DNA from: Gossypium raimondii
Taxonomy: Eukaryota > Streptophyta > Magnoliopsida > Malvales > Malvaceae
Direction: 5' to 3'
Assembly (NCBI RefSeq): GCF_025698545.1
Contig: NC_068565.1
Coordinates: 1,612,001-1,676,000, forward strand
DNA length: 64,000 nt
Of the stretch, positions 26,050 through 38,199 are shown piece after piece. The translations under genes were made by a program, and so were the position numbers. The notes beneath the pieces were generated by a model. That model worked only from the letters and a program-made list of their open reading frames with translations. It was not told the DNA's origin and searched no databases. Each line of letters opens with the position of its first letter. Position 1 is the first letter of the stretch.

Positions 26050-26640
26050 CTAGAGTTGACATGAATTAGGTTGAGTTGGGTTGAATTGAGTCGATGCCAA
26101 ATTTTAAGTATGTTTTTCTAAGCTTGGGTCTAGCTCGGTTCAAACAATGGGCTTAAAATTCTGCCCAAGTCAAACTCAAGTTCGATTGTATTAATTTTTT
26201 TTAGATTATTATTGTATATAAAAACAAATCTAAAAATATAATACATTAAATATACTAAAATTATTAAAATAAATGTTTTCCAATAAATTGAATATACATT
26301 ACAAAAAGTTTTTATACTTAAATAACATTAAGATAGTTGCAACTTAGCAAACAAATGCCTCTAAAATAGTAACAAAATTAACAATAAAACAAGATTTATA
26401 TAGTATTCAAACAATAACAACAAAATAGTAGTAAAATAACAATGAAATGGCAACAAAACAATAGCAAAAAATGAAATTTAGGTTGATTCGGGTTTGGTCG
26501 AGCTAGGCTTAGGCAAAAAAATCCTACCCAAATTTCGTCCCATTTAAAAAAGATACCTTATTTTTTGTTTAAACCCATTTTTCATGTCTATATTTTTGCT
26601 TAAACCCTCCCAATTTCATGTCTACATTAGCTAAAGCAGA
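26050..26640. mobile_element. degenerate hAT-type non-autonomous element
   Basis: Left end 'tagagttgacatgaa' and right end 'ttcatgtctaca' are inverted. The inside has 'ggttgagttgggttgaatt' and near the right end 'tttaaacccattttt'. No exact target duplication is seen. Confidence 0.45.
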
Positions 26641-27324
26641 TAAAAGTAACCATCTAGCATGAGGTATGTGTAACCGTTTAGTTATTCCATCAGCTATGCT
26701 AGTTTTTAATAGTAGAAATATACAGAGATTAATTTATCTATTTTTTTAGTTAACAGGGTAAAATGCAATTTGACTCATAGTACAGGGGCCTAAATATATA
26801 AATTTTTTAAATTTCCAGGTGATGATATGACACAATTTTAAAATGTCACGTTATCATGCATTAAAGGAATCCAAATTTAATGACGAAATTAAAAAGTTAC
26901 TAAAATTTTAAGGACCAAATTGATAATTGTTTCTCAAATTTAAAGACTTAAATGTTGCTTTAACACTTATATTTTCCCAAATGAACTGAAAGGAAAAGGA
27001 AGGTAAGATTAACATTTATACGCAAATTATTGGATTTTGTTATTATTGGATTTAGGTTTTTGAATTTAGATATTGATGTAAGGACAATTTTGTAATTTGC
27101 AACATGTCTATAATTAATGTAATATATAAAAATAGGAGTGTCACTAATGAGGTTTTCGTTTAATAGCAACGTGCTCGAGAATTTTAAGATTTTAGGTTCG
27201 ATTTTTATACTATACAAATTACATGCGAGTTGTTTTATATTTATTTCGGTTTAAACCTGAATATATTCTAGTTATCAATTTAATGATTGATTCTAATTAA
27301 AACTATTCATATGTATAAATTTTT
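26641..27324. other. intergenic, weak repeat traces
   Basis: 26640-26790 resembles the interior of the GGTAAA foldback family. The rest is AT-rich with no recognised gene. Confidence 0.35.
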
Positions 27325-27843
27325 AGAGTTAATTGCACTAGACATCCCTAAACTACAACCTTCATTTTAAATTGATCCCCAAACTTTTAATATTCTAATT
27401 ACATCCCTAAACTATCAAGATTATATAATTAAGGTCATTCTATTACTAAAATTGTTAATTTAACTGTTAAATAATATGTCAAATCTTACGTGGCATGGTT
27501 TAAAATGAAGATTTTAAAGAAAAATGAATATTGTAAAAATCACGGTTTCGAGGTTTTAAAAACACTTATAAAAGCTTTATCGTTCACTCGCTTTTTTTTT
27601 CGATTTTACTTTATTTTTAGTTTTAATTGTTGAAAGTTGTGCGGTAACATTCTACTTTTCTTTGAAATTTTCATTTTAAATCATGCCACATAAGATTTGA
27701 CATGCCATTTAACGGTTAAATTAATGGTTTTGATAATAGAAGGACCTTATTGATATAACATCGAAAGTTTAGAGATGTAATTAGAGTGTTTGAAGTTTGG
27801 GAGATTAGATATCAGTTTGGGGATGTCCAGTACAATTAACTCT
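27325..27843. mobile_element. foldback element (519 bp)
   Basis: Ends 'agagttaattgcacta' and 'agtacaattaactct' are inverted repeats. Pairing continues with 'gacatccc'/'gggatgtcc' and 'atgtcaaatcttacgtggca' against 'tgccacataagatttgacat'. No open frame. It belongs to a different sequence family from F1. Confidence 0.8.
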
Positions 27844-28883
27844 GTTTTTATGATTATAATTAAAAATATTTTCATTATTAATAATTAATTAATTATAAAT
27901 AAAAACAAGATAAAATTTGAATTAATTTTCTTTATCTTCATAGTTTTATTTTAAATTATTTTAAAAAAATTAAATATAATTTATAAATTCAACATTCACA
28001 CTTGATATGTGATGTACCTAACATCAATTTAATAGTTGCAATAAATATATGTTTTGGGTTATTAAAGTTAAAACTAATTAAATGACATTTAATACATAAT
28101 CTCTCATATCATATTATTTTTTCATATTATTAATATATTTTATGAAATATATTTTCATAAATTTTGATAAATTTATTCAAAAATATTATTTTGAAACCGA
28201 TCGATTTGGAAAATTTTCTATTTCTAGGGATGAATAAAAGTATTCATTGGTAAGTCGATTCCAAAATTTCAAGCTTAAGTGATTGCCCAAAAGGTCTATT
28301 TTACTATTTAAAAAGTAAAAATAAATTATTTTCGTTTAATTATAAAAATATATCAATATTAATATAAAATTTATTTTTGTATATTTTTATTAATAAACAA
28401 TAAAATAAATCAGATTAAATCAAACTGACTCGAAATTGAAAAATATAAGTACAAACCCGACCCATAAATATATCTAATGGACAAAGTGAGGTGAAGAAGG
28501 GGCCTGGCCACACTTATTATTAGCTTTATTTATAATATAATTTCAAGTTTTACAATTACATCCCTATTTCCCTATTGGATTTTGTATTGCCACTTGCACA
28601 ATATGGTCAATAACATTTGTTTTTATTAGGTTAGTTTCAAAAATTTTAGAGTTGTCATCATTATCCATTCAAATTCATTTAAATTTGAGTAAATTTCAAT
28701 CTGAAAATATTTTATCGAATCGAATTTAATAATTTTTTGAATAAATTTCTATATATTAATAATTTGTATTATATAAAATTTGATGTGCTCGTATTATATA
28801 CAGACGGATGAAGAATCGAAATATTATTAAAATTTTCACACATGACAATTACGTATGATAGAATTAGAGACGCACACATAGTA
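27844..28883. other. intergenic, nothing recognised
   Basis: Very AT-rich sequence without coding signal or clear repeat ends. Confidence 0.35.
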
Positions 28884-28891
28884 ATTGTGCA

Positions 28892-29050
28892 CAGGGGCAT
28901 AGACAAAGGGGCAAGCGGTGGCGTTGCCTTCCCCCAAAAATAATAAAATTGCCCTGTAATCCCTTCAAATTTTAAGAATTACAAGTCAGTATAATTTAAA
29001 TTTGTAATTCATCTTCGACTCCCTGAAATAATTTTCTAACTTCACCCCTG
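28892..29050. mobile_element. Ac-like hAT MITE (159 bp) with exact 8-bp target duplication
   Basis: The element starts CAGGGGCATAG and ends TTCACCCCTG, inverted CAGGGG ends like those of Ac-type hAT elements. It is flanked by ATTGTGCA at 28884-28891 and again at 29051-29058. Nothing is coded inside. It is mobilised, if at all, by a transposase elsewhere. Confidence 0.85.
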
Positions 29051-29058
29051 ATTGTGCA

Positions 29059-30648
29059 TAATGAAACTTAAACTCGTATACTCGAGGACCGAAAATCTCA
29101 ACTTTTATCAACAATACTATAACCTAAACCCAATTAAGTTAATTAAATAAATTTAAACTAAAAAAATATCCTAAACTTTTTTTTATACACTTATTTTTAT
29201 GGCCTAGTTTTAATAAAGGTGGAATATGGATATCCCTATCATCCCCACTCCTTGGAGCAATTTTCCACTTTTTTTTTATTGTCCATTGTACACATCTTTT
29301 GTCTATATCTAAAATTACAACTTGCATGTGTGATAATGGTTGCCTTTTTCCTATTTATAATTATTTTATTTACTTTTACTTTCCTCCCAAGCTTTAATGA
29401 ATCTAGTTTTATTTAAAAAAGTTAAAATAAAAAGGAATTTACATTTTTGTGCAAATTTAGACTTTATACTTTTTTTTAGTTAAATTTGGTCATTAATCTT
29501 TTAAAAAGTCAAATCAATTTTTAATATAAATACTGACTAAAAGATAATTTTTAACGATGTTGGTATGGCAACTTACAAGATAGTTTACGTGTTCTTCATA
29601 ATCGATATAACACTATTTGTCTTAAATGTAATATCAACAAATAATTTAAAAATTATAAAGATATATTTTTTAAAAAGTTAATAAAAATTTAAAAAAGAAA
29701 ACGTAAAATACATGTGGATTGCCATACAGGCTGTCATGTTAAACGAAATTAACGTTTTAGTCAATATTGTTGTTAAAAAAACAAATTGACTCTTCTCGAA
29801 AGGTTGATGGTCAAATTCAAATTTTTTTTTAAATGTTGAGTGTCAAATTTAATTTTAAAAAAAAAAGCTAATTTGACAGAAAGGATAAACGTTAAGATTT
29901 AAATTTAACATTATTTCGAGTAATAATAATGAAATGAAATAATTGAAAATTAAAGACAAAATGGAATCATATTTTTTTTGGTATAAATTGGATTAATCTA
30001 ATAGTTAAAATTATTTGAGTCAAATTTGTTAATTCTTTTTGCAATTTTATGAGGTTAATTGAGGGTTTATCTATTAATGTGCTATTGATTTAATATTAAG
30101 GTTGAAGTTATTGAAATATCGGGTTCAGATTTTATTTTGGTTTTATGTTTCATCATATGTGAACTTTATTTAAATATATTTAAGTTTAAATATATTTTAG
30201 TTTCGATTTGATTATGCTTTATAATGTGCTATTGATTTAATATCAATGTTTAACATTTTGTTTATGGGTTAGTTAATGAGGTCTCGACATTATTGGCAAA
30301 AGCTAATGTGCCGAGACATTGAGTACTTAAGTTCAAGTTAGGGGCAAAAAGGAGGGCACAGATAATGGTCTTGACCCCTTAAAATGAAAATTATGTTTTT
30401 AGCTCTTGAAGTTGTATAAAATTTTAAGTAAATAAATGGTAAAATTATAGTTTACCCCCCAAATGATAACATTTTGATTTAGTCTTCCTAAAAATCACAA
30501 AGATATATGGCAATATAATAGTAAAATTACATTTTAATTCTCATAAAAATATATAACTCAATCTCGCCCCCCTCCCATAAAATATTTCTAGCTTCTTTCC
30601 CGGTTTGAGTTTCATCATGTGCAATTGTCACGTGTGGGTTTTTAGTCT
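29059..30648. repeat. intergenic with degenerate repeats
   Basis: 29455-29915 is a degenerate foldback similar to 10088-10465 ('tggtatggcaacttacaaga' and 'ggattgccatacaggctgt' as partial inverted blocks). 30330-30610 is a relative of the Ac-like hAT family ('ggggcaaaaaggagggc ... tttctagcttctttccc'). No gene. Confidence 0.45.
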
Positions 30649-32292
30649 CACCATGTAACACCCCTTACCCGAGACTGTTTCCGGAATCGAGTACGAGGCA
30701 TTACTTAGCTTATCTTACTAATTCGGGGCATAAAAATTCGTTTTAAAAATTAATTTCACTGTTTACAGTAATCTGTCCAATCGCGCAGCAGTTACTAAAT
30801 TGATTATAACTCGAGCTACGGAACTCCAAATTTAATTTCGTAATTTTTTCCTGAAACTAGACTCATATATCTTTCTACCATAAAATTTTCAGAATTCTTG
30901 ATTTGACCAATTAGTACAGTTTATTAGTTAAATTCTCCCCTGTTTCTTCACTCGACTGTCCTGACCCCTTGGTACTAAAAATAAATTTTCTCATTATAGG
31001 ATTTTCATATGATATTACCACTTATTTCTACAGAAAATAGACTCAATAAGGATTCTACACATATAAACTACAACTCATAAATATTTTTATACCATTTTTA
31101 GTGATTTTCTAAACTCGGAACAGGGGACTCCAGAAATAGATCTGACCATTTCTCACTAAAATTCACATATCTTAAAATATAAATTTCTTTTTGCTAAACC
31201 GTTATTTTTCTATAAAATAGACTCAATAATCTTTCATTTCATATATCATTCACCCTCTAATTCATTTTATACTATCCTAGGTGATTTTTCAAAGTTACGT
31301 CACTGTTGCTGCCTGAATTCTGTTTCTTTGCAAAATTTACTCTTTCTTGATTTTCATACTTAACCATTTTAAAAGCCAAACATTATCACATACTCACACC
31401 TCTTTCTTTAGCAATATCATAGATACAACATTCAAAATGACTAACCCTATACATCACTTAGGTATATACATTACCTAGGTACATGCCACATTATCAATAG
31501 AAAGGTACATCACTAAAATGTCTCGAGGTCGGGATTACTTGGATCTTTGGATCGAACACCTGGTTTTCTATAATCCTGCATACGAAACAACGTGACGCTG
31601 AGTATGGGTATACTCAAGTGGTATTACCATAATTCAAATTAATAATATTAATTGATAATTTATATACATTTAATTTATGTCTACAATTATTCATTAATTA
31701 TCTCATACTTTAACTCAACTTGATCATTAATAACAATAAGCAATATTTCAATTCTTGTATTTAATTGTATTCATACCTTATTTCACTATCTCAATTCTAT
31801 TGGATTTTTCGACATCTCATTCTAATAATTCATTCCAATTCATACAAATTCAATCAATTTATCAACTCATTCATTATCATTTCTATTTATAATCAATATG
31901 TACTTTAAATCTTTTAACACTCAATTTATTCATTAAATCCATAACTAAATTTCAATAACTTGTATTCAGTTGAATTCACATATTATTTCACTCTTTCAAA
32001 TTATTTTATTTTCACTTCTCACTTCTTAACAATAGCTATTTCAATTCATATTCAAGATCATTCAATAAAAATTTATATTATCAAAATTATTCATTTACCC
32101 TATTAACTTGACTCAGATCTTGGCGGATACACGGATCCAACAAAACACACCAATCGGCACATTATGCCTAAAACGGTACATATAAACTTTATAAGACTTA
32201 CCTTAACACATTAATGATTCACTTTTGTCCACAGCTTATAATCTTAGCCCAAAGTAGATTTTACAGAACACCCCGGATATACGGAACAAATA

Positions 32293-32426
32293 CAGAGAGC
32301 ACAAATGTGCTAAACAGAGAGCACTGCCGTGCTAAATATCAGAGAGCACCAACGTGCTAATAATCAGAGAGCACCAACGTGCTAATATCAGAGAGCACCA
32401 ACGTGCTAATATCAGAGAGCGCGCTA
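32293..32426. repeat. minisatellite inside the solo LTR
   Basis: Five to six units of 22-25 bp with core 'cagagagcaccaacgtgcta'. Each unit contains the palindrome GCAC-n4-GTGC, so each copy could form a small hairpin. Confidence 0.85.
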
Positions 32427-33419
32427 AAGTTCCTTAATAAGTTCCTTAATGGCATGCCACTAATATCTTGGTAGTTCTAAATTCCATCTACTTGGGCATT
32501 AAATCTGAATCTCATTTATTTAAATACTTTACAAAATTATTTCAAAAAGGATTTATCATTTCTCCGTCATTACAATTTACTACTTATTCCACCATTCACA
32601 TATATCACACTTATTCACAATTTAATTCACTTTTATTCCATTCATATATATATTTTTAATTCATTTTCCAATCGAATTCATGTACAATTCAATATCAATA
32701 TTCATCTATTTTTTAATACTAAACATATTATTCAAAATTCAACAATTACTATTAATAAGTTCAATACCAATACGTATTTATCATTCAATTCAATCGTGAT
32801 GCTTACCTCAATTTGCTTATCATGTATATTAATTTAAATTTTAACAATTAATAATTAAATTCAATTATAGTAATACTAACGAATTTCTCTCGAGTCACTC
32901 CTTGTCCACTTTCCCTTTCCTTTCTCGGACAATGACTCGTGTACACGACATTAGCTACGTAATTAAACAATTAAAATCATTAATACACAATTTCATTAAA
33001 ATATTTTCTTTTATACCTAAACTTTACCCAAATTCTAATTTAATCCCTTATCAATACTAATTTTATTTTTCCCAATCTAACTCTATATTCTCTCTTAATT
33101 CTTACTATAAACTCATTTTAACTCTTCAATTTCACCATAAATCCCTAATTTCGAAATTCTCTCAATTTAGTCCCTACTATTCAAAACTTACACTTTATTT
33201 TACAATTAAATCCTTTACTAACTTCTAACTTGAAATTCAATCAATTTAACCCCTAACACTTCAATTTATTCAACATGAACATCATCTAATAATCTACTAA
33301 CTTTCAAAATATCAACATAAATCAAGTAGTATTTATCTCTAGGATTCCAAAAACTTTAAAACTAAGAGAAAAGGGATTAAATTAACTTACCAAATTAACT
33401 CTGAACCTTAAAACCCCAA

Positions 33420-33545
33420 ATTTCTCTTTTTCTTTTTCTTTCTTTCTTTCTTTCTCCCTTCTCTGTTTCGTTTTGCTCTCTGTTTCTTTCTTTCTCCCTT
33501 CTCTGTTTTGTTTTGCTCTCTGTTTCTTTTCTTTCTTTCTTTGTC
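33420..33545. repeat. CT-rich tract with a ~54-bp duplication
   Basis: 'ctttctcccttctctgttt' and 'gttttgctctctgtttct' occur twice in the same order. The tract is inside the solo LTR near its right end and is followed by an AT microsatellite. Confidence 0.75.
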
Positions 33546-34118
33546 ATATATATATAATAATATAATAATATAATATAATATATTAATAATAATATAATAT
33601 AAAAACATAATCATTACTATAATATAATAATATTTTTTTAACACATAAAAATCTCAGATTTTTATACTTATGCCGCCTCAACTTTGGAAAAAGGCATAAT
33701 TGCCTATTTGGTCCTTTTAACTCTTCTTTAATCTATAATTAAACTTTTATCTCTATTGCAATTTAATCCTTTTCATAATTAACCATCGAAACGTTAAAAT
33801 TTCTTAATGAAACTTTAATACTACCCTATTAACACTCCGTAAATATTTATAAAAATATTTACGGCTCAGTTTATGATATCGAGGTCTCGATACCTCGTTT
33901 TTGACCCAATTTACCTAATAATTTCTTTTAAATCACAAAATTCACTGATTCAAAAATATTTCTAACTTTTTCATCGAATTTAGTGATCTCAAATCATTGT
34001 TCTGACATTACTGAAAATTGGGCTGTTACACACCATGTGTAGTTGCTATACGACATGTGTAGGTTTTAGTCTAGTGGGTTGCTTTAGTCCTAAATATATT
34101 GGCCCAAAAAAATGTTTT

Positions 34119-34538
34119 AGGGATAAAACAACATTTGGTCCCTGAACTTGGCAATTTTTCCAATTTGATTTTTTTTTTTGTTCACATTAGTCTCAAACCT
34201 TGACAATTTTTCTCAATTTAATCATTGCATTTAATTTTGTCTAATAGTGATAATGCGACATTCTGAGATCATGCTATTTCATCATTTGAAAATTAAAAAA
34301 AATTAATATGAAATCTAAAAATACAAAAAAAATATTAAAATCATTAAAAAATTATTAAAAAAATTTTAGGTGATGATATGACACTTTCTCAGTATCACGT
34401 CAACGTAACTTAACAACCAAGTTCAAGAACCAAATTGGAAAAAAAAAACTGCCAAGTTTCGAGGCTAATATGAATAAAAATTTAAGGACTAAAATAGAAA
34501 ATATTATCAAGTTGAGGGACTAAATGTTGCATTATACC
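34119..34538. mobile_element. foldback element (~420 bp)
   Basis: The left arm 'aaaacaacatttggtccctg' pairs with right arm 'gagggactaaatgttgc'. Inner blocks 'tgacaatttttctcaattt' and 'ccaaattggaaaaa' also pair. No open frame. Confidence 0.65.
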
Positions 34539-35734
34539 ATGATATTATAAAAGAGAAAAAATTGAAAGGGAAGGAGCACATTAAATTGCAGTGGTAGGTC
34601 CTGAAAATATATCATCTTATAATATGCTCCTTGCTTATTAAATCAAGTGGAGATCCGACCCCGTGTAGAGTCAAAAGCTGACTTCATTGCCTGTTCCATC
34701 CTAACAACCCACTCACCCTTGGGGGATGCCAAAAATTTGGGATGCCAAAAATTTGTACGCTACATATTTTTATGAGAGTTAAAAATAATTTTATTATTTG
34801 TTTATATTTTTATAATTTGTTAAAGGATTAAATTGAAATTTTATTAGTTTTAGAGGGCAAGTTATAATTTTATCATATATTAACATATAAATTTTTAAAA
34901 TTTAAGAGTCTACAACGGAAAATTTTCAAAATAAAACTCCGAGTTTGAATCACGTGGATAGAGAAAACGTTATTAGATTACAGTTTTAATCATAATTCAA
35001 TGTAATTATTAAGCGCTTGAAAATATCGACCAATAATGTTGTATTTAATGAAATTTTAGATTTAATCTTCGTATTTTTTTTTAATTTAGAAATTATGGTT
35101 TTATTAGTAATTTTTTTGTTACAATGTCATCAAGACACGCATGAAATCATATTAGCTTTAGACGCAAATTATTTGAGAAATTAAAGGAATTGTTATACAT
35201 TATTACCTTACCTGGGTTGTCTCAATAGGTCACTCAACACTCTTAACTATCACCAGTATCTCTCGACACTTCGTATGAATTATTTTTTATTTATTTTTGT
35301 TTCGTTTTTTTATATAAAATAATAACAACAAAGAATAACACATGGCAATGACAACACAATGAATGGAGGAATTTCTCCCCATTGCAATCAAAGACCCACA
35401 TCCTATTTAACATTAACTATTTGTCTACCACATGCTAACCACATGGATTGCAAAAAACAAAAAAAAAACAAAAAAAAGAGAGTAGAAAATATCAACTTAG
35501 GCACTCGGGCTAATCAAGTAATCTCAAGCACTCAAGCTTTTATAGAGTCGAGAGGCAAAACTCCGACTATAGACAATACCAACTTATTGAGAGATTTATT
35601 GGTTCCAGATAGACAACATTTTAAAATTTTCTCTCAAAAAATCAAATTCTCAACAAATATACAACAAATTTAACGAGAATTTCCAAAAATCCTAAAGAAG
35701 TGTACTTAAAATTTTTAACAAACCTTGGGTTCTC
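34539..35734. other. intergenic, nothing recognised
   Basis: AT-rich. There is a short direct repeat 'gatgccaaaaatttg' at 34726-34755. The 104-codon open frame at 35359 has low-complexity Lys/Asn-rich sequence and no family resemblance. Confidence 0.35.
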
Positions 35735-35880
35735 TTTTTTATACAATTCCTAGAACTATCCATAGTTCTTCTCCAACCCTTAAATAGGAGGGTAATATAT
35801 CATCGCACTTGGACCTACGTCCTCCTGCACTGATAACAATGACGATGCCAATCAAACTAAGATTTAATTATAGATTCGAA
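35735..35880 (-). mobile_element. tRNA-like SINE copy
   Basis: It carries the same blocks as 5165-5345: 'actatccatagttcttctcc', 'aaccctta', 'acctacgtcctcctgca'. Read on the minus strand it has a B-box-like segment and a weak A box. Confidence 0.5.
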
Positions 35881-38140
35881 AAAAATTTAAACACATAATA
35901 TCCTTCTCGGAAAATTAATGAAAACTTTATTATATACATAAAGAGTAAAATAAAGTAGAGGAGGGTATGAAATGGGGGTAAAATAGATTGGATCCAGTTC
36001 AAGTTGACAAGCGAGTGGACCAACCATCAACCTGCCCAGTTCCTATCATGTATCTACCAGCACCCATTTTCTCTCTGGACTTAATCATCTCTTTTAAGCA
36101 TAACATGACAAATTCAACTAGCAAATCAACTATTTATATGTATTAATGGGTTCATTTTGTTTCATGTGTTTCTTTGTTTTATTCACATTTATTAATATAA
36201 TAAATATTTGATGCGTCTTCAATGAATAATAATACGGTATTAATATTATTTAGATCGAACTGAAGTAATCTGTCGTTTCCAGAATTGATGGGTTAAATTC
36301 ATTTAACATGTTTCTTTGTTTTATTTAAGATTTTTCAGAATTAAATTGATGGTCGAACCGGTCAAACCGTCAATTCTTAGTTCAATTGGTTCGATCGGTT
36401 CAATCAATTCACAAGTCAACTAGACTTACCCTTAATTCTGAAAACAATAGTTTTATTATGAATTAACGTCGGTATTATTTGAATTGTACCGGATCGGACC
36501 GACTGATTGAATTAGAAATCAACTGATGTATCGGTCTAAACATAAGAATTGAACCCACCTCTAAATAAATTACTCAAAATAGATACAAAGAAATTGAGAA
36601 AAAAACCGACAATTAAATCGATTAAAGGTATAAAACGTGTTCCATTTATTTATTTATTTATATTTTTTAGACCCCAATATTATCCTAAATTTCCATACAT
36701 TTTCCATTATCATTTGTTTAATACTTGAGATTAGGGTTATATTGTGGCACTTTGGACTTTCCCCATATTTCCACCATGTTCAATTGTTTTGAGTACTTTG
36801 AGATTTATGGCTTATTTGTAGTATGTTTTGATGCATTTTTTTTACTATTATGGTATGTAACATGCCATATTAATCTTTGACTATTGTGGTATGGAGGGAT
36901 GCCTTTGTTATGCAGGGGTGAAGTTAAAAAAATATTTTTAAGGATTGAAATTAAATTATATATTTTTATCAGAGTTTAAATGTAATTTTATAATTTTAAT
37001 GGTTTGTATCTGTATAAATTTTAAAAGATTAAATTAAAATTTTATCATTTTTAGAGATTAAAATATAATTCTATTTTTTACTAATTTAAAATATGGTAAA
37101 ACTAAATGCTAAAAGTGAAATTTTATAATTTAAGGGGGCGAGGCTTCTACCACTCCCCACCTCCCTTGGGCACGACCCATGTTACCGTGCCATATTAGCA
37201 AATTACCATGTTTAAACTTGGCACGGTAAAAATTTCAGTCCAAATTATGATATTCAAAATGTGTATAAATTGATGCAGATTTGTAAATTGTTAAATCCAT
37301 TTAGTTGGGTTAAACTCGCTAATATTATTTATTATTTAAGATTTTTTTTATATTCTTATTAATTTTATAAACATAAACAACTTTAATATATTTCTTGATA
37401 TTTAATTATAACATTATATATTTAGTTCTAAGATATTTTAAAAATTTTCATTTAAGTCATTGGGAAAGTCATTCTTGTATGGCATTTTCTATTCAAATCA
37501 TCTGCCCTAATTAAATTATCACATTTTTTTTTTCATAAAACAACTTTGAACATCATAAATCTATTAATCAAAATCCAAAGTAACTCTCTTCTCCAATTTC
37601 CAACACCAACCGTCAAATCGATTAGGATCTAACGCATATTTTCTACTTGTAAATGAAAATTGATTTATCGTACCAATTGTTGAATTATCACTTGAAACTA
37701 ACTATCCAAACTTTAAAAAGAACACTTATCAACCTTATTACTTAAATAAAATTTAAATAGTTTAATAACTTAAATAAAAACTTTTAAACAATTTAATATT
37801 GTACACTTATTAACAATTTAGTAACCTCGAACTAGACTCGAGCTTTAAAAATATATACCCAACATGACCCATATTTTAAACAAATTTTTTGCCCAAATCT
37901 AATAGATTTTAGAAGTTGAACCGATTAGACGACCGGTACTCCGTTTCACCACATTTTAAACAGAGAACTGAGGAGCAAAGGCAAATCCAGCTCTTCTTTT
38001 GTTCATTAAATTTGTTTCTACACAAAGTGCATGCTCTTACCAAATTAGGCCACCATGTTGATAAACAAAACCTAAATTTTCTTAAGCAAACCTTTGTAAA
38101 GATTAAAAATTTTTCCAGCCCTTCTTACAAAGATCTGTAG
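35881..38140. repeat. intergenic repeats between the SINE copy and G6PDH
   Basis: 36330-36560 is the 'aaccggtcaaaccgtc' repeat. 36915-37170 is a relative of the Ac-like hAT family ('caggggtgaagtt' start). 37430-37830 is a decayed copy of foldback family F1 ('aacaactttgaacatca'). The last part is the 3' flank of the minus-strand G6PDH. No gene. Confidence 0.45.
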
Positions 38141-38199
38141 CAAAGCTTTCCGTGTCGGTAAATCTATATTGACGATGACAGCAATGTCAAAGTGTAGTC

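Larger units (their letters stand above)
30654..34030. mobile_element. solo LTR (3377 bp) with exact 5-bp target duplication
   Basis: It starts TGTAACACCCCTTACCC and ends GGGCTGTTACA, so it is bounded by TG and CA. CACCA at 30649-30653 is repeated exactly at 34031-34035. The inside is non-coding with a 22-25 bp minisatellite and a CT-rich tract. There is no gag, pol or second LTR, which fits a solo LTR left by recombination between two LTRs. The unusual length and the TGTAACACCCC start recall long-LTR Ty3/gypsy elements of cotton; that family call is from memory. Confidence 0.85.

Noticed and set aside
32293..32426. CRISPR-like regular repeats
   Set aside because: Units abut one another without unique spacers and lie in a plant LTR; this is a minisatellite.
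30654..34030. Mutator-type element, because both ends share TGTAACA
   Set aside because: The target duplication is 5 bp, not 9 bp, and the inverted ends are only about 10 bp, which fits an LTR better.
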